Positions 57,501 through 64,000 of a stretch of 64,000 bases of DNA are shown piece after piece (within the stretch, counting starts at the first letter, position 1; each line of letters begins with the position of its first letter). This DNA is from GWE2-40-63 sp050179685 (GTDB lineage: Bacteria; Bacteroidota; Bacteroidia; Bacteroidales; SZUA-534). The stretch is taken from positions 24,163 through 88,162 of the forward strand of contig JBFXEW010000022.1 in the NCBI GenBank assembly GCA_050179685.1, given 5' to 3'. The translations under genes and the position numbers were made by a program. The notes beneath the pieces are model-generated. The model saw nothing but the letters and a program-made list of their open reading frames with translations, ran no database searches and was not told the DNA's origin.

Positions 57501-59992
57501 ATCACGATACCACCCGCAACATCCGCATTTTCCCGCGTCTGCTTCCACAGTTCGATCAGGATGTGCTCGAAGGATGTAATCCGCTGGAAGTAGCCTTTGA
57601 AAACCAGACTACAGGCATGGCTTCGTATTCCTGGAATTTTGGCGATAACCAGACGTCGATTGAGACTGATCCGATTCATGTATTTACCAACCTGAGTTTA
57701 CAAAACCGGGATTATAATGTGGTACTTACGGCCAGTCAGGACAGCACGGGTTGTATACTGACTTCTGATACGGTAATTACTGTGTACTCTTATGTAAATG
57801 CAGTATTTGGTTTACAGGCTGCCGCGCAGGAAGGAGCCAAAAGCGGAACTAAAGCCACACTGGTAGGAGGTTGTACTCCTTTTAATGCCGTAATTACCGA
57901 TTCATCGAAAGTGAATGGTAGCAAATTATGGGATTTTGGCGATTTGTTCAGCATTGCTGACTCAACGGCTACCAAACACTACCTGACTTACCTGAACAAC
58001 GACAACAGTGCGCCGCTGGAAGATACTACCTATATTATTAAGCTTAAGCTTACCAATAACGAAGGCTGTATGGATTCCACCGAACAATCGCTGATAGTTT
58101 ACCCAAGGCCAGTGGCTAACTTTACCGGCGATTTGGCCGGATGCCATCCCTTTACTACCAATATTGTAAATCAGTCGGAAGCCAACGACAGTTACAATTA
58201 TTACTGGGAGCTTAGCGATGGAAGTACCATTGTGAACGAAAACTTTACCCACACTTTCTACAACTACAATTACGAGCAGCCTAAAATATTCAACATCAAA
58301 CTTACGGCCTCGTCCGAAAATGAATGCTCGGCCACTTACGAAGATCAGGTTACGGTGTATCCTAAGCCCCTGGCCGTTATTGTTCCCGATATTGACAGGA
58401 ATTGTTCGCCTTTTAATGTGAATTTAGAGAATGCCTCGCAGGGAACGGCTTTGAGTTATTACTGGGATTATGACGATGGAACTGGCGAGCACTTTGTACC
58501 CAGTGGTGCCAATCAACAGATTACCTTAACCAATACCAGCAATACCATTCAGACCTATACGGTTAAATTACGGACCGTTACCGGCTTTGCCTGCTCCGAT
58601 ACCGTAGAACAGCCCATTATTGTTTACCCGGAGGTGCGTGCATCATTTACCCCCGTTGTAACCGAAGGCTGTTCGCCCATTGAGATTAATTTTACCAACA
58701 CCTCCAGTCCGGTTTCAGCCGACGGGGCAACGGTGTTTGAATGGAATTTTGGCGATGCCATCACATCGACCAACAAAAATGTAATGCATCGTTATGTAAA
58801 CGAAAGTGGCGATGACCAGCAATATGTGGTATCGCTTTATGCCGCATCGGTACATGGTTGCGACAGCAGCATTACCGATACCATTACCGTTTATATTTCG
58901 CCCAATGCCGAATTTATTGTCCGGAATCCGATAATGACTTATCCCGATACGGTTTATGAATTCCGAAATGTAGCCAAAGAAGGGCCCTGGAGTTATCTGT
59001 GGAATTTTGGCGATGGCCATTCAAGTACCGAGGATAGCCGCGATTGGTTTACCCACGCTTACGAAAAGTGGGGTCCCATATCGAATAATTTTATTGATAC
59101 CGTACGTTTCCTGATTTATAGTGAGCACTGCTCCGACGAGTCGTACCAGTTGATAACCCGTCGTCCGCCCATCCCGTTTATCGATATTCAGAACGAAGCG
59201 GTGAGGGGCTGTGTTCCTTTGGCCGTTGATTTTTCGATAATGTCGGAATTCGGTTACGAAGAGTCCATTGAATGGAGCTTTGGCGATGGAGAATATACCG
59301 TTGAACCGGAGCCTTATCATCTTTACGATGAGGCGGGAACTTACTTTGTTCGTGTTGAGATAAAAGGTGATGGAGGTATTTTTATCGATACCGCCCAGAT
59401 TGATGTGTATCCTTTGCCGGTTCCCCGTTTTTCCATAACGCCAACTTATGTGATGTTGGACGATCAGGAAGTGCAGTTTTACAATACTTCGTTTATCAAC
59501 TGGTCAAATTCCGAGATGTTTTACCGTTGGGATTTTGGCGACGGCGGTTCTTCCACCGAAAAACATCCCATCTATTTGTATTCAGTTGAGAATCTTGATG
59601 GGTATCCTATAAAACTGGTGGTAACCTCCGATAAGGGTTGTATGGATTCGTTGACGCATGATACACGCGTAATTGTGGATGGTTCGGGTTATGTTGACTT
59701 TCCTAATGCCTTTTTGCCTGTCGATGGCAAAATGGATGGAACCTATAGTGAACTGTCCGATGAAGTATTCCGTCCGAAGCACTATGGAGTGCGCGATTTC
59801 GAATTGTGGGTTTTTAACCGCTGGGGAGAACAGGTATTTTACAGCGACGACATACTGGTAGGATGGAACGGACGTTATGGCAACAACGGAAAAATGCTGG
59901 AGCAGGATGTCTATTTTTGGAAAGCAAAAGGAAAGTTTAACAACGGAGCGCCCTTTAAAAAAGCCGGCGACCTGACATTAATACGACGCTAA
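51596..59992 (+). CDS. Giant PKD-repeat protein with T9SS type B sorting domain
   Basis: About 2,798 residues. The ATG at 51596 (MGTRYIFLLITLCLTLVGKAQ) gives a good signal peptide; an ATG 54 bp upstream would bury it. The N-terminal 400-500 residues resemble the IgGFc-binding-protein N-terminal domain (TDTEFWFAVPEGTSGHGG, EYVVMRGQLTNSREYVWLIP). Some 22 PKD domains follow, each with a variant of YLWDFGDGSTS. The last 95 residues are a type B (CHU_C, gliding-associated) sorting domain: FPNAFLPVDGKMDG, FELWVFNRWGEQVFYSDD, GWNGRYGN, DVYFWKAKG. It is followed 5 bp later by a SprF-like gene, the usual partner for type B cargo. Probably a large surface adhesin. Confidence 0.95.
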   Translation: MGTRYIFLLITLCLTLVGKAQTDTEFWFAVPEGTSGHGGSEPVYLHLAALDAAATVTIDMPRNATFAPTTFTIPAKGSQRLDLTWYVRTGYGLPPFNILNVAPTGTADPNNIMESGLAATVGTVENKGVRIVSNSLITAYLERRVTNNPEIWALKGKNAKGTNFYVPSQTWRPNGNYTPTPYNAVDVVATEDVFIHFTSPASVENYGFNSPVGGIKLLKGQSICLRATTRNAVDHLGGIHIWSDGKITVQWKDDSVYGDGGCYDMNGDQMIPVDLAGNEYVVMRGQLTNSREYVWLIPLQSGTIIDLSDVDGYAPASINLGAPGTQTKILLNNGTYSDPAPAPTGTIDALHMKSRNGEPFLVYHVSGFGCEMGAAVLPTIKGCTGSTEVSFQRATRSATERFFLNIMTKEAHIDDFFISINGFDYAIPNSWFTEIPGTGVDATSDWWYLDKSHNDFSEGNGAIPAIPLNTVCKVYNTTGIFHLGLINGGPNSGCRYGYFSDFSDNFGSAYIAASGSDYIKYCYSDTIQLQATGGLSYLWENYSTPFVDGTFIDPKTISTPRVVPPSGFHTYEVNISRACYPGSTQDTQIYVQAYGYPEIKAAFDTTQIGCNNCSPYEMKYINQSIGANKWEWTFERVNDTLHHIIKDPEVVYFSNKNYTTKEVKTTLKVSYTNNCPDTVSKMIPIRPEITASATKGSKAGCQQDVTVPYTIDTVGAGPITSVYWNWGDGDELEVDVADLGSYTTDSIRFEHTFENLTNFDTSYYVTLVFIDNINDCRDTLTPPFMDTVYVPGVARARFTVDDAAGCSPHTVNFENQTNGVVTYLWDFGEGTTSTSGADRAIIYTNNTASPIDYYVDLTITKANDDGSFCYDTYLDTITVYPEFTTTINTSDPLAGCNPHTVDFSQTTVPDVATEYYWDFGNGSTSGNADPSAKLFQHFEPIDKTYTVSLITKSQYACADTATPVDVTVYAYVDALFTVSDTVGCSPLDVEVENITSTNSVNNLSWVIPDNIGSDALSLIAPFTVQFQNTGHEPVVKTISLLNNNGHAGCDVAFTKNILVNPEFTADFTPSATLICHNQSITFTDASVFNNATPLTAGANITYYWEFGDGTTSSQESPTHVFKNTEKNGTTPQQFTVKLTVTAYGCTKVVTHTVEVYPEVKAVISADAYELCTPGTVVLTRQTEGAASFTWSFDDGTPPSNSISPYSWPVDHSMADPDATETKVVTLTATNDMCSAVTTKNFVVHPHLLPSFTADVTSGCNPLTVNFNNTSTGGTNLSYHWDFADGSEGTYDRSAAFSHEFVNTTPANNVFTVELTATNAAGCIDTFGMDITVLPFVDARFNVDRTVVCSPEPVQVTNATPANALVTSSVWDLGNGTGTPHATNPFEVSFVNLGTAPITDTIRLTNSNGTAACDVSFERVITINPEISPEFTRPAGTDTVCDNTTLSFTNTSYFTGVPTSAITAATPTASFLWNFGDGSTSTSENPLKVFKNTSGSTGTTPQKYVISLTLTVNGCTQVFTDSVYVKPVVKAQLNTPETQLCNASLISMANNSVGAGSYLWEFSDGTLDVVRTDKSSVSFTAATTNLNDIQEITVYLTASNGACSHTDSLILKVYPTVVPQIAPDIAAFCGPDTVSFSNTTLGGNAGDNQLSYLWDFGDGSTSGSTAATVEHRFGNTSAADKVYTITLTATNPAGCTANTTTQVTVYPEVEARFTFIKNSECHPVNVFLDNNSMNGTLYQWDFGYNGETLDTVARDFYKVFTHTNPDPNLPSTYTIWMKALDENHPQCSDSVSRQITIYPPVVPQFAVSDGDVVCYPELTEFTNSSTGYDLSYIWDYRDGNTSSALDPVHTHLFENRTAADKTYEVKLMVFDGNGCSATTTQNVVAHPRVLAGFTFKKDAIDKCTPIPVAFTYPSSALNGNQFTWNFGDGTPQENKVTKDGFTHVFDNPDPNNPISYSISLRATDTTTGCYHDTTRNIRIFPRLLPQFDQDVLEGCNPLEVAFENQTTGMASYSWNFGDNQTSIETDPIHVFTNLSLQNRDYNVVLTASQDSTGCILTSDTVITVYSYVNAVFGLQAAAQEGAKSGTKATLVGGCTPFNAVITDSSKVNGSKLWDFGDLFSIADSTATKHYLTYLNNDNSAPLEDTTYIIKLKLTNNEGCMDSTEQSLIVYPRPVANFTGDLAGCHPFTTNIVNQSEANDSYNYYWELSDGSTIVNENFTHTFYNYNYEQPKIFNIKLTASSENECSATYEDQVTVYPKPLAVIVPDIDRNCSPFNVNLENASQGTALSYYWDYDDGTGEHFVPSGANQQITLTNTSNTIQTYTVKLRTVTGFACSDTVEQPIIVYPEVRASFTPVVTEGCSPIEINFTNTSSPVSADGATVFEWNFGDAITSTNKNVMHRYVNESGDDQQYVVSLYAASVHGCDSSITDTITVYISPNAEFIVRNPIMTYPDTVYEFRNVAKEGPWSYLWNFGDGHSSTEDSRDWFTHAYEKWGPISNNFIDTVRFLIYSEHCSDESYQLITRRPPIPFIDIQNEAVRGCVPLAVDFSIMSEFGYEESIEWSFGDGEYTVEPEPYHLYDEAGTYFVRVEIKGDGGIFIDTAQIDVYPLPVPRFSITPTYVMLDDQEVQFYNTSFINWSNSEMFYRWDFGDGGSSTEKHPIYLYSVENLDGYPIKLVVTSDKGCMDSLTHDTRVIVDGSGYVDFPNAFLPVDGKMDGTYSELSDEVFRPKHYGVRDFELWVFNRWGEQVFYSDDILVGWNGRYGNNGKMLEQDVYFWKAKGKFNNGAPFKKAGDLTLIRR

Positions 59993-59997
59993 TTAAC

Positions 59998-60981
59998 ATG
60001 AAACTATATTATTTCCTCCCCATAGCATTTTTACTTATTCTGGTTAGGCCATTGCATGCGCAGGATCCTCAGTTTACCCAGTTTTATTCGAATCCTTTGT
60101 ACCAGGCTCCTTCGTTTGCCGGTGCCGTTGAGGGTTACCGGGCATCGCTGAATTACCGCGACCAATGGCCCAGTATGCCCGGAAAGCTTACTACGGCTAC
60201 CTTTGCGCTCGATTATAACTTATCGGCTTTAAACAGTGGTTTGGGACTTATTGTGATGCAGGATAAGATAGGTTCAGCAGCCGTTACCAATCTGAATGTG
60301 GGTTTTCTGTATTCGTATAACGTAATGATAACACGGAAAATATTCTTCAGGCCGGGAGTTGGTTTTTATTACACCCAGCGCTCCATCGATTACGATAAAC
60401 TCAGGTTTGTAAGCGAAATGGAATCGGATAATCCCGGAGGACTGGCACTGCTTGAATCGGAATTAAATAACACTTCGGCAGCTGATGCCAGCGTGTCGGG
60501 CCTGCTGTTTATTTCGAATTTTTGGGTGGGCTTTACTGCCGACCACCTGATAACACCCAATATTTCGTATACCGACCGTGTTAACCGACTGCCCATAAAA
60601 TATACCCTTTACGGAGGATATCGTTTTTATAAGGTGGAACGGCTTATTGGAACCAAAAGGCAGAGTATTACCGTGGTGGGAACCTACAAGCATCAGGGAG
60701 TTTCAGATCAGCTCGATTTGGGTTTGTATTGGAGTTACGATCCCTTGGTACTTGGCGTGTGGTACCGCGATTTGCCCTTTATTAAAAAGTATTCGCGTCG
60801 CGATGCCCTGGCACTGCTGGTGGGTTATAAATACAAAGATTTTAGTGTGGGCTATAGTTACGACTTTACTGTCTCGCGTTTGATAACCAATACCGGAGGA
60901 GCTCATGAGATTAGTCTGATTTACAAATTTGATATTGAGCAGCGTAAAAAGTTTAAACCCATTCCCTGTCCGGGATATTAA
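59998..60981 (+). CDS. PorP/SprF-family type IX secretion membrane protein
   Basis: 327 residues. Signal peptide (FLPIAFLLILVRPLHAQ), then the family opening DPQFTQFYSNPLYQAPSFAGA and YRDQWPSMPGKLTTA, and a predicted outer-membrane barrel rich in aromatic-edged strands (FSVGYSYDFTVSRL, HEISLIYKFDIEQRKKFKPI). PorP/SprF proteins help individual type B cargo proteins through the type IX system and attach them at the surface. It starts 5 bp after the giant PKD gene, so the two form one operon. Confidence 0.94.
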   Translation: MKLYYFLPIAFLLILVRPLHAQDPQFTQFYSNPLYQAPSFAGAVEGYRASLNYRDQWPSMPGKLTTATFALDYNLSALNSGLGLIVMQDKIGSAAVTNLNVGFLYSYNVMITRKIFFRPGVGFYYTQRSIDYDKLRFVSEMESDNPGGLALLESELNNTSAADASVSGLLFISNFWVGFTADHLITPNISYTDRVNRLPIKYTLYGGYRFYKVERLIGTKRQSITVVGTYKHQGVSDQLDLGLYWSYDPLVLGVWYRDLPFIKKYSRRDALALLVGYKYKDFSVGYSYDFTVSRLITNTGGAHEISLIYKFDIEQRKKFKPIPCPGY

Positions 60982-61126
60982 ACCGGCTTTACCGATTAGC
61001 TGATTTCAGTTTACTTTTTTTCGTTACGGATAAAAGGGCATCATCCACTTGGGAATTATATTCATTTGCAAACTTCGCTTTGCCTGAAAAATGTTGTAAT
61101 TTTGAATGAACTAAAATCTTAAAGTT

Positions 61127-61537
61127 ATGCATAAGCTGTTGTTAATTTCTGTTTGTCTGATTTTATTGACGGGAGTAGCTGTTGCACAAGAGCAGGAAGC
61201 TCAGGAAAAAGTACAGCTGATTAATAACACCGAAACGGGCGATTCGCTGGAATACGAAGTAATTATTTTTGATGCCGGGTACGAAGCCTGGTTGCATTCA
61301 CATGCCAAACCCATAAGCTATTATTCCCAATCGTATCTTGAGAACTGGAACCGGCAATATGTGCTGGAATGGAATTACCGCTACCAAAGTGGCCTAAATC
61401 CCGATATTGTGGGCTCATACATCGATTACCAGCATACCACCGATTATGGGTTGGAAGTGAATTACCGGCTCTACACTTATTTTGTATATGTTGAGGAAAA
61501 ACTAAACCTGAAATTGCTGAATAGGGGCACGCGGTAG
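61127..61537 (+). CDS. DUF6146-like exported protein
   Basis: 136 residues with a signal peptide (LLISVCLILLTGVAVAQ). The mature part (YEVIIFDAGYEAWLHSHAKP, SYLENWNRQYVLEWNYRY, GLEVNYRLYTYFVYVEEKL) matches what I know of the DUF6146 family of Bacteroidota, a small secreted or periplasmic protein of unknown function. It stands alone, 145 bp after the SprF-like gene. Confidence 0.85.
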   Translation: MHKLLLISVCLILLTGVAVAQEQEAQEKVQLINNTETGDSLEYEVIIFDAGYEAWLHSHAKPISYYSQSYLENWNRQYVLEWNYRYQSGLNPDIVGSYIDYQHTTDYGLEVNYRLYTYFVYVEEKLNLKLLNRGTR

Positions 61538-61579
61538 TAAAATCGGGTAATTCTGTGATTGGGGCAGGGATAAAGGGGT

Positions 61580-62560
61580 CTAAAAAGGCAGATACACTTT
61601 TTGAATCATTTCAAGGTATTCTTCTTCGGCTTGACTGTTAACAGTGATGCCACCTCCGCTTTTAAAAAAGTATTGGGAGCCCTGTTTTTCAATAAAGCGA
61701 ATCATAACCCCACTGTCGAGGTTTTGTCCGTCGAAAATACCGCAAATGCCGGTATAAAAACCCCGTTTATAAGTCTCGGTTTGCTTAATTATTTCCACCG
61801 TTTTTTCTTTAGGTGCTCCGCTGATGCTGCCTGCTGGGAGTAGTTCAAACAAAATATCACCCAAATGGGCTTTATAATCTGGGGCAAGTTTTCCACTGAT
61901 CTGACTGCTGGCCTGCAGCAAAGTTCCCTGATTGGTTTCCACGGTGTCGATATAGCGGTAGCGATCAACCTTAACACCCGTGGCAACCCGGCTTAAGTCG
62001 TTTCGTATTAAATCGACAATGGTGGCATGCTCTGCTGCTTCTTTCGGATTTTTCATTAAACTTTCTTCCGCCTTAGGCAAAGAAGCATCAATAGTGCCTT
62101 TCATGGGGAAACTGTAAATTTGTCCCGCTTCAATCTTAACAAAGGTTTCAGGACTAAAAACCACCCATTGATTGCGATACCAGATTTTGTATTTGGCTTT
62201 TGCCCGCTGGAAAATTTCAAGTAGCGACAGGTTGCATTCGATGGGTGTCTGGCAAGTGAGATTGGTCAGGTACGAATCGCCACGTCTTAAATGAAATGCA
62301 ATCTGATTGAATTGTTTTTTATAAGCTTCGAACGAAAGGGCCTGCTTGCGGAATATCACTTCGTTATGGATTGGTACAGGTGTTCGATTCCCGCTATTTG
62401 TTTTCCGGTTAATCTGATAAAGCAATTTTCCCGGGTCAATTTCATCCAGCGGAATTACCAGGTTTTCGTCAGGGTCGAAAGCAAGAATAAACAGAAAAGG
62501 GATGTTCTTTGATGCCAGATTATTGATGTATTCCTTGGTTTCAGTCATTGTTGCTTTCAA
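61580..62560 (-). CDS. pabB: Aminodeoxychorismate synthase component I (chorismate-binding)
   Basis: 326 residues. Chorismate-binding enzyme family; converts chorismate with ammonia to 4-amino-4-deoxychorismate for folate. The C-terminal catalytic core is intact: PMKGTIDAS (KGT with the active lysine), LLPAGSISGAPKEKTVEIIK, TGICGIFDG and GGGITVNSQAEEEY. The N-terminal domain is short compared with TrpE (about 500 residues), which favours PabB. It is transcribed divergently from the glutaminase-subunit gene 109 bp away. Confidence 0.9.
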   Translation of the reverse strand: MKATMTETKEYINNLASKNIPFLFILAFDPDENLVIPLDEIDPGKLLYQINRKTNSGNRTPVPIHNEVIFRKQALSFEAYKKQFNQIAFHLRRGDSYLTNLTCQTPIECNLSLLEIFQRAKAKYKIWYRNQWVVFSPETFVKIEAGQIYSFPMKGTIDASLPKAEESLMKNPKEAAEHATIVDLIRNDLSRVATGVKVDRYRYIDTVETNQGTLLQASSQISGKLAPDYKAHLGDILFELLPAGSISGAPKEKTVEIIKQTETYKRGFYTGICGIFDGQNLDSGVMIRFIEKQGSQYFFKSGGGITVNSQAEEEYLEMIQKVYLPF

Positions 62561-62669
62561 TTATTTACGGCAGCTAAAATAAGTAAATATTGTTATTCAT
62601 TTCAAGATGCTTTGGATTTGCCATGCAGCGAAGCATAATTTTGGTATTTTCGCAGCAAATATTTTTGGC

Positions 62670-63257
62670 ATGCCGGCAGTTTTAATTATCGACAATCACG
62701 ATTCCTTTACCTATAACCTGTTGGAAACCCTTCGACAGACTGGTTTATGTTCTGTTGATGTGGTTCTGCTTGAGGAGTTTCATTTAGTGAATTTGGAGCA
62801 TTATCAGGGGATAATTCTATCACCCGGACCGGGCTTACCTGATGAAAAACCGGCTTTATTTGAAGTAATCCAAAAACTAGTGGAGGCAAAGATTCCTGTA
62901 TTGGGTGTTTGTCTGGGACATCAGGCCCTTGCGCAGTATTATGGTGCTCGTTTGCTGCAATTGGAGCGGGTTGTTCATGGAGAAGCATCGCCATTAAATA
63001 TACTTGGTGATACGGAATTGTACCGGAATTTAGGTTCACAGCCCGAAGTGGGACGATACCATTCCTGGGTTGTTAATCCGCTTGGTTTTCCCGATGAGTT
63101 AGCACTTACAGCCACTACAGAGCAGGGTTTGATAATGAGCTTTAAACACAAAACCCTGGCCATTCGCGGTGTTCAGTTTCATCCCGAATCTATTTTAAGT
63201 CCTCAGGGTAGTCGTTTGTTGAGTAATTGGCTGCATACAATTAGCAATGAACAATGA
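62670..63257 (+). CDS. pabA: Class I glutamine amidotransferase, PabA/TrpG component II
   Basis: About 195 residues from the ATG at 62670 (MPAVLIIDNHDSFTYNLLETL), the family's normal N-terminus; an ATG 63 bp upstream adds non-family residues. The triad is present: the nucleophile in LGVCLGHQALAQYYG and the His/Glu pair in GVQFHPESILS. It releases ammonia from glutamine for PabB. The divergent pabB neighbour supports PabA over TrpG. The last codons and stop (ISNEQ-stop) lie within a heptad repeat tract starting at 63238, so the C-terminus has been extended or replaced by repeat sequence. Confidence 0.9.
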   Translation: MPAVLIIDNHDSFTYNLLETLRQTGLCSVDVVLLEEFHLVNLEHYQGIILSPGPGLPDEKPALFEVIQKLVEAKIPVLGVCLGHQALAQYYGARLLQLERVVHGEASPLNILGDTELYRNLGSQPEVGRYHSWVVNPLGFPDELALTATTEQGLIMSFKHKTLAIRGVQFHPESILSPQGSRLLSNWLHTISNEQ

Positions 63258-63890
63258 GCAATTAACAATGAACAGCGAATAATTAATAGTGAATAATTAA
63301 TAGTGAATAATTAATAGTGAATAACGAATAGCCCCAAATTAGTAAGCAGTTAGCGGTCTTTAGTCTTTTGTTTGTGATTCTGTGATTCTGTGATCCTGTA
63401 ATCCAGTCCCCAGTCTCCAGCAACCAGCAACCAGTAACCAGTATCCAGCCCTAGGTTCACCAATTGCGCCCCTGCGTCTTTGCGGTCTAATTTCTATCCA
63501 GAAACAAGAAACCAGTAACCAGTCTCCAGAAACCAGCCCTTAATTCCCAAACTTAAATCTAATAGTCTAAATTCTAAGGTCTAATAATCTATTATCCAGT
63601 GATTCTGTGATCCTGTAATCCAGTAACAAGAAACCAGCAAACAGGCCCTAGGTTCAACAATTGCGCCCCTGTGTCTTTGCGGTCTAATTTCTATCCAGAA
63701 ACAAGAAACCAGTAACCAGTCTCTAGAAACCAGCCCCCAGTTCCCAGTCTTAAATCTAATAGTCTAAATTCTAAGGTCTAATAATCTATTATCCAGTGAT
63801 TCTGTAATTCAGTAACCAGCAACCAGTATCCTGCAACCAGAGCTGTTTAAGTCCAGTGTCTTTGGTCTTGGTCTGGCTCACTTTAATTTT
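63238..63890. repeat. Heptad repeat tract with two CCCTAGG units
   Basis: Begins inside the 3' end of pabA with thirteen heptads of the CAATGAA/TAATTAA/TAGTGAA kind (63238-63328), then GTGATTCT, CCAGNAA and TCTAANN words. Two more copies of the CCCTAGGTTCA...GCGTCTTTGCGG unit lie at 63449 and 63646. No gene is seen. Confidence 0.85.
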
Positions 63891-63908
63891 CCGGTGGATT
63901 AATAAAAA

Positions 63909-64000
63909 TTATGCCCAGATTTTAGCTACCCGATATAAGAAAAATCGAATATCTGTTACGCCTCTCAATGTGGCTCTAAAAGCTTTGAGTTTTGCATTGA
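63909..64000 (-). pseudogene. C-terminal end of a probable IS transposase, cut by window edge
   Basis: The minus frame is open from the window edge to a TAA at 63909 and reads NAKLKAFRATLRGVTDI then RFFLYRVAKIWA. This resembles the C-terminus of DDE transposases annotated as ISAon1-like in Bacteroidota, where an (F)NAKxKxFR helix precedes RGVxDxxFFLxR. Only 30 residues are visible, so it may be an intact gene continuing beyond the window or a fragment. The typing is tentative. Confidence 0.55.

Noticed and set aside
62607..62669. Longer start for pabA
   Set aside because: The upstream 21 residues are not of the family, whereas MPAVLIIDNHDSFTYN at 62670 is its usual beginning.

Overview
The window reads as chromosomal DNA of a Bacteroidota bacterium, most likely an anaerobic or facultatively anaerobic member of the Bacteroidales/Marinilabiliales side of the phylum. 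The grounds are type IX secretion (T9SS) sorting domains of both type A and type B, a PorP/SprF partner protein, TonB-dependent receptors with carboxypeptidase-regulatory-like domains, DUF4249, DUF4625, DUF6146 and DUF6261 proteins, two-component propeller sensors, LytTR regulators, an [FeFe]-hydrogenase and a 2-oxoacid:ferredoxin oxidoreductase. No rRNA, tRNA, CRISPR array or prophage was recognised. Family names come from reading motifs, not from a search.

Layout. 0-2 kb: the 3' part of an electron-bifurcating [FeFe]-hydrogenase catalytic subunit and its NuoE-like partner. 2-5.3 kb: a small His/Cys-rich exported protein, a TonB receptor and a DUF4625 lipoprotein, perhaps a metal-uptake unit. 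5.4-6.6 kb: DNA alkylation repair (Ogt) and a hypothetical gene on the minus strand. 7-9.5 kb: ECF sigma factor, membrane anti-sigma-like protein and a secreted repeat protein. 9.6-15.3 kb (minus): an unusual 608-residue protein, a membrane LytTR regulator and the glgC-glgA glycogen pair. 15.6-24.8 kb: VOC protein, a T9SS cargo, an S41 peptidase fused to a glycogen-binding-like domain, an acyltransferase, a LytS/LytT-type two-component system whose kinase gene carries an apparent homopolymer frameshift, a lipoprotein of five repeated glycogen-binding-like domains, and an RluA pseudouridine synthase. 24.8-28 kb: a large propeller sensor kinase. 28.2-34.7 kb: a tightly overlapped, A+T-rich-looking four-gene unit of exported proteins around an STN-type TonB receptor. 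34.7-38.8 kb (minus): aminotransferase plus a four-subunit 2-oxoacid:ferredoxin oxidoreductase, suited to ferredoxin-linked amino-acid fermentation and so metabolically linked to the hydrogenase. 39-46.2 kb and 51.6-60 kb: two giant T9SS-secreted proteins (about 2,390 and 2,800 residues), transcribed away from a 5.3-kb repeat island. 60-63.3 kb: SprF-like protein, DUF6146 protein and divergent pabB/pabA. 63.2-64 kb: more repeats and the C-terminus of a probable transposase cut by the window edge.

The most unusual content is the repeat island at 46.3-51.4 kb and its outlier at 63.2-63.9 kb. It is largely written in a 7-nucleotide period: unrelated words such as TAGTGAA, NNNNCAG, NNNTCCG and CCAGNAA follow one another, with 47 uninterrupted heptads at 47018-47346. 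Embedded in it are five copies of a 49-bp palindrome-ended element (49 = 7x7), a 42-bp tandem repeat (42 = 6x7), paired-hairpin REP-like modules, a roughly 0.75-kb segmental duplication and one DUF6261 gene. The closest parallel known to me is the heptanucleotide STRR repeats of filamentous cyanobacteria. At 63238 the repeat supplies the last codons and the stop of pabA.
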